Notes under the pieces: model-generated
Told to the model about the DNA's origin: nothing
Databases searched by the model: none
What the model saw: only the letters and a program-made list of their open reading frames with translations
NCBI GenBank assembly: GCA_910578245.1
Contig: CAJTPC010000031.1
Coordinates: 1-14,176, forward strand
DNA: 14,176 nucleotides
Direction: 5' to 3'
From: an uncultured Christensenella sp.
GTDB lineage: Bacteria; Bacillota; Clostridia; Christensenellales; UBA3700
Made by a program: the position numbers and the translations under genes
In this document: positions 13,701 through 14,176 of the stretch, piece by piece
How the letters are laid out: every line of letters begins with the position of its first letter
Position numbering within the stretch: position 1 is the first letter of the stretch

Positions 13701-13954
13701 TAAAGTCCCGTAATGTGGTAACCGCTCATTCTTGTATCGATATTAATCTTTGCCTTAACTCTCTGTACGTCCTTATACTCCGTAGCCGTTCTCGGCGCCG
13801 CGTAGGAAGACAAGACCGCAATTCCGTCGCCGTAACGCGATACAACGGAGTCTTGAATCTCTATCTCGTTTTTCGTAGTAGAACACGCCCCAAGCCCTAA
13901 AAGCATTGCGACGACGAATATAAGTATTGCAATTATCAAAAGTCTTTTCTTCAT
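10775..13954 (-). CDS. M60-like (enhancin-type) surface lipoprotein, zinc site lost
   Basis: The protein has 1059 residues. It has a lipoprotein signal (KKR, hydrophobic run, lipobox LGAC with Cys24), an M60-type N-terminal segment (TGLYLPVGEPLTITV, 82-96), and an M60-like domain to about 392 ending NILHAFGLDKTIEIISEYR. M60 enzymes cut mucin-type glycoproteins with a W-x3-HEIGH-like zinc motif. Here the aligned stretch is WDLL-YNICD (285-293), with both His and the Glu replaced, and no other HExxH occurs. After it come two or more beta-sandwich domains, one discoidin-like (about 790-900) and one resembling carbohydrate-binding domains (VKDSSYGKMEVYVDGSKVA). The end is a membrane helix (FIYGIIILPAVLIIALVGAG) and a basic tail. 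It has AGAGGA 5 bases before ATG 13954. It probably binds host or cell-surface glycans and is probably not a peptidase; both are inference. Confidence 0.8.
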   Translation of the reverse strand: MKKRLLIIAILIFVVAMLLGLGACSTTKNEIEIQDSVVSRYGDGIAVLSSYAAPRTATEYKDVQRVKAKINIDTRMSGYHITGLYLPVGEPLTITVPSNIISNRYTVYINDYLSGTRLSKSISGVTTWEPGIGGVVEIYVQADETTSSVTNSSFNMEIEGGIVMPYYRLGRDSLNQIQQGNGTFAVLDCVNARFYVPTSTLYSENNTCKIDDIYNVLLWWQSAVSFINETLGIASSSRYYTSSVVFGDYQNIYYDLNQNVCITYAPSSYFEKTLFYSNLLDGEAWDLLYNICDYKTKVAGANLAGFIPQDSWVNILSAIDHVVMTNPSEDADIAGNEINWLHDSYMCLNGTFELLKHPTDELYQDYYNVMWNAFFINILHAFGLDKTIEIISEYRNETQPLEVDEFALLISSVLRSDMSMYFNMFPIMQISEETKNKMSGNQLYVPVQTKFTLGSADNTFYLGYTVAMGEKAVFDFGGNIVSLVDGWRVEKVVGKHSKLWSKDKENSDTYYYTPSQDHLIDEFDVTLTNGDHTVTLYGRINVVVTVATSKKYMNWTFTNPSTALAEAIEAYDKRSPDYVESIDFAGVTPLDEKDDGVYVLTVTNGCLRVPQSGKYRIYLRNNGRCRVEFGVPKYMFTMFDISIPFTEFTRGHSYDIDLKAGTNYYFNLYLLSTKGSCDAALGIRYIEGENLDISQDLAIDAAVIDSNYLIYNGLSDDNIVKFEPPVIYPTGYGFKEAFYQPYELTVDNVESYPEAFSASREIEFAFDELSTSYYTAMERLTEFDIVLKMKGEKRMEYVQFYVNSISAMIGANVKLTMSNNPNFSEFKEIKLKELTEDESKEDVNVDNKIREGLNTFLFNANKYKYLKITFYADEPFECSFTDLKVGQRFDSSQIVPNTSSSIAYMGGWSDIGEYVCINGSVSQSVNQNSVMSFTALARQICIYGVKDSSYGKMEVYVDGSKVATVDLYSETTMTDQLLYAIDFDLWAEHTVKVMPASDNDIINIDYISYLAVEKEEIRQYSGFIYGIIILPAVLIIALVGAGIADYREKKKRNSKKLSK

Positions 13955-14082
13955 TTTTCCTCTGCAAAATTATAGTTCTACTATTTTTCAAGATAAGTTT
14001 ACTACAAAAATTGCAAAAAGACAATAAAATAAATATAAATCTTTATAAATATAATTTACTTTTCAATTCAACATAGAAAATA

Positions 14083-14107
14083 GCAAGCGCCTTACTTGTA
14101 CGCTTGC
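14083..14107 (-). terminator. Probable terminator of a gene upstream of the window
   Basis: GCAAGCG (14083-14089) and CGCTTGC (14101-14107) form a 7-bp GC-rich stem with an 11-base loop. On the minus strand TATTTTC follows. It would end transcription from a gene to the right, before the lipoprotein gene. The U-tract is short. The 13955-14082 gap is AT-rich, with a TATAAT near 13971 but no clear -35. Confidence 0.45.
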
Positions 14108-14126
14108 CATTTCCCTACCGCCACAT

Positions 14127-14168
14127 ATTTCTTATCTCTTATCTCTTATTTCTTATTTCTTATCTACT
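14127..14168. repeat. 7-bp pyrimidine-rich tandem repeat, six units
   Basis: The units are ATTTCTT, ATCTCTT, ATCTCTT, ATTTCTT, ATTTCTT and ATCTACT, each 7 bases. Every unit is almost all pyrimidine on the plus strand. It reaches close to the end of the window and may continue. It is a slippage-prone simple repeat in an intergenic region. Confidence 0.75.
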
Positions 14169-14176
14169 CACTTCTT

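Overview
The window looks like a chromosomal segment of a low-to-moderate GC member of the Bacillota, probably an uncultured gut Clostridia-type lineage. The evidence is the hrcA-grpE-dnaK-dnaJ operon behind a CIRCE operator, an HPr kinase near uvrC, a DnaK of Gram-positive length, AGGAGG-type ribosome binding sites and a large M60-like surface lipoprotein. The genus cannot be fixed from the sequence. Nearly all genes lie on the minus strand. Two small ones, at 4838-5056 and 10403-10657, lie on the plus strand.

Layout from right to left, the main direction of transcription. (1) 13954-10775: a 1059-residue lipoprotein with an M60 (enhancin-like) fold whose zinc site is destroyed, preceded by a probable terminator for an upstream gene and a 7-bp pyrimidine-rich tandem repeat. 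(2) 10308-10682: an 84-residue orphan gene on the plus strand, flanked by inverted copies of a 17-bp hairpin. (3) 10142-5397: the class I heat-shock operon, with a consensus sigma-A promoter, CIRCE, a second competing hairpin in the hrcA leader, a TTG-started grpE, and a strong hairpin between dnaK and dnaJ. A terminator lies at 5084-5055. (4) 5056-4838: a small cysteine/asparagine-rich protein gene, divergent from an ArsR/SmtB-type regulator (4647-4306). (5) 4254-166: uvrC, a Cof-type HAD phosphatase, hprK broken by a one-base frameshift, and a 57-residue acidic ORF coupled to the hprK end.

The genes cover protein folding under stress (HrcA represses; DnaK, DnaJ and GrpE refold), excision repair (UvrC), and carbon control (HprK phosphorylates HPr at Ser46 in related bacteria). 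uvrC and the HAD gene each have a promoter whose -10 box ends 6 bases before the ATG, and neither has a Shine-Dalgarno sequence, so both are predicted to be leaderless.

The most unusual feature is a pair of about 160-bp elements (1-162 and 5238-5397). Each is an imperfect palindrome over its full length. Both share end sequences and a CGTAC-N5-GTACG centre but have diverged arms, and each begins 0-3 bases after the stop codon of the last gene of a minus-strand operon. Short GTCATT...GAGAAATCT-type interspersed repeats and a 48-bp tandem array are also present. No tRNA, rRNA, CRISPR array, transposase or replication origin was seen.
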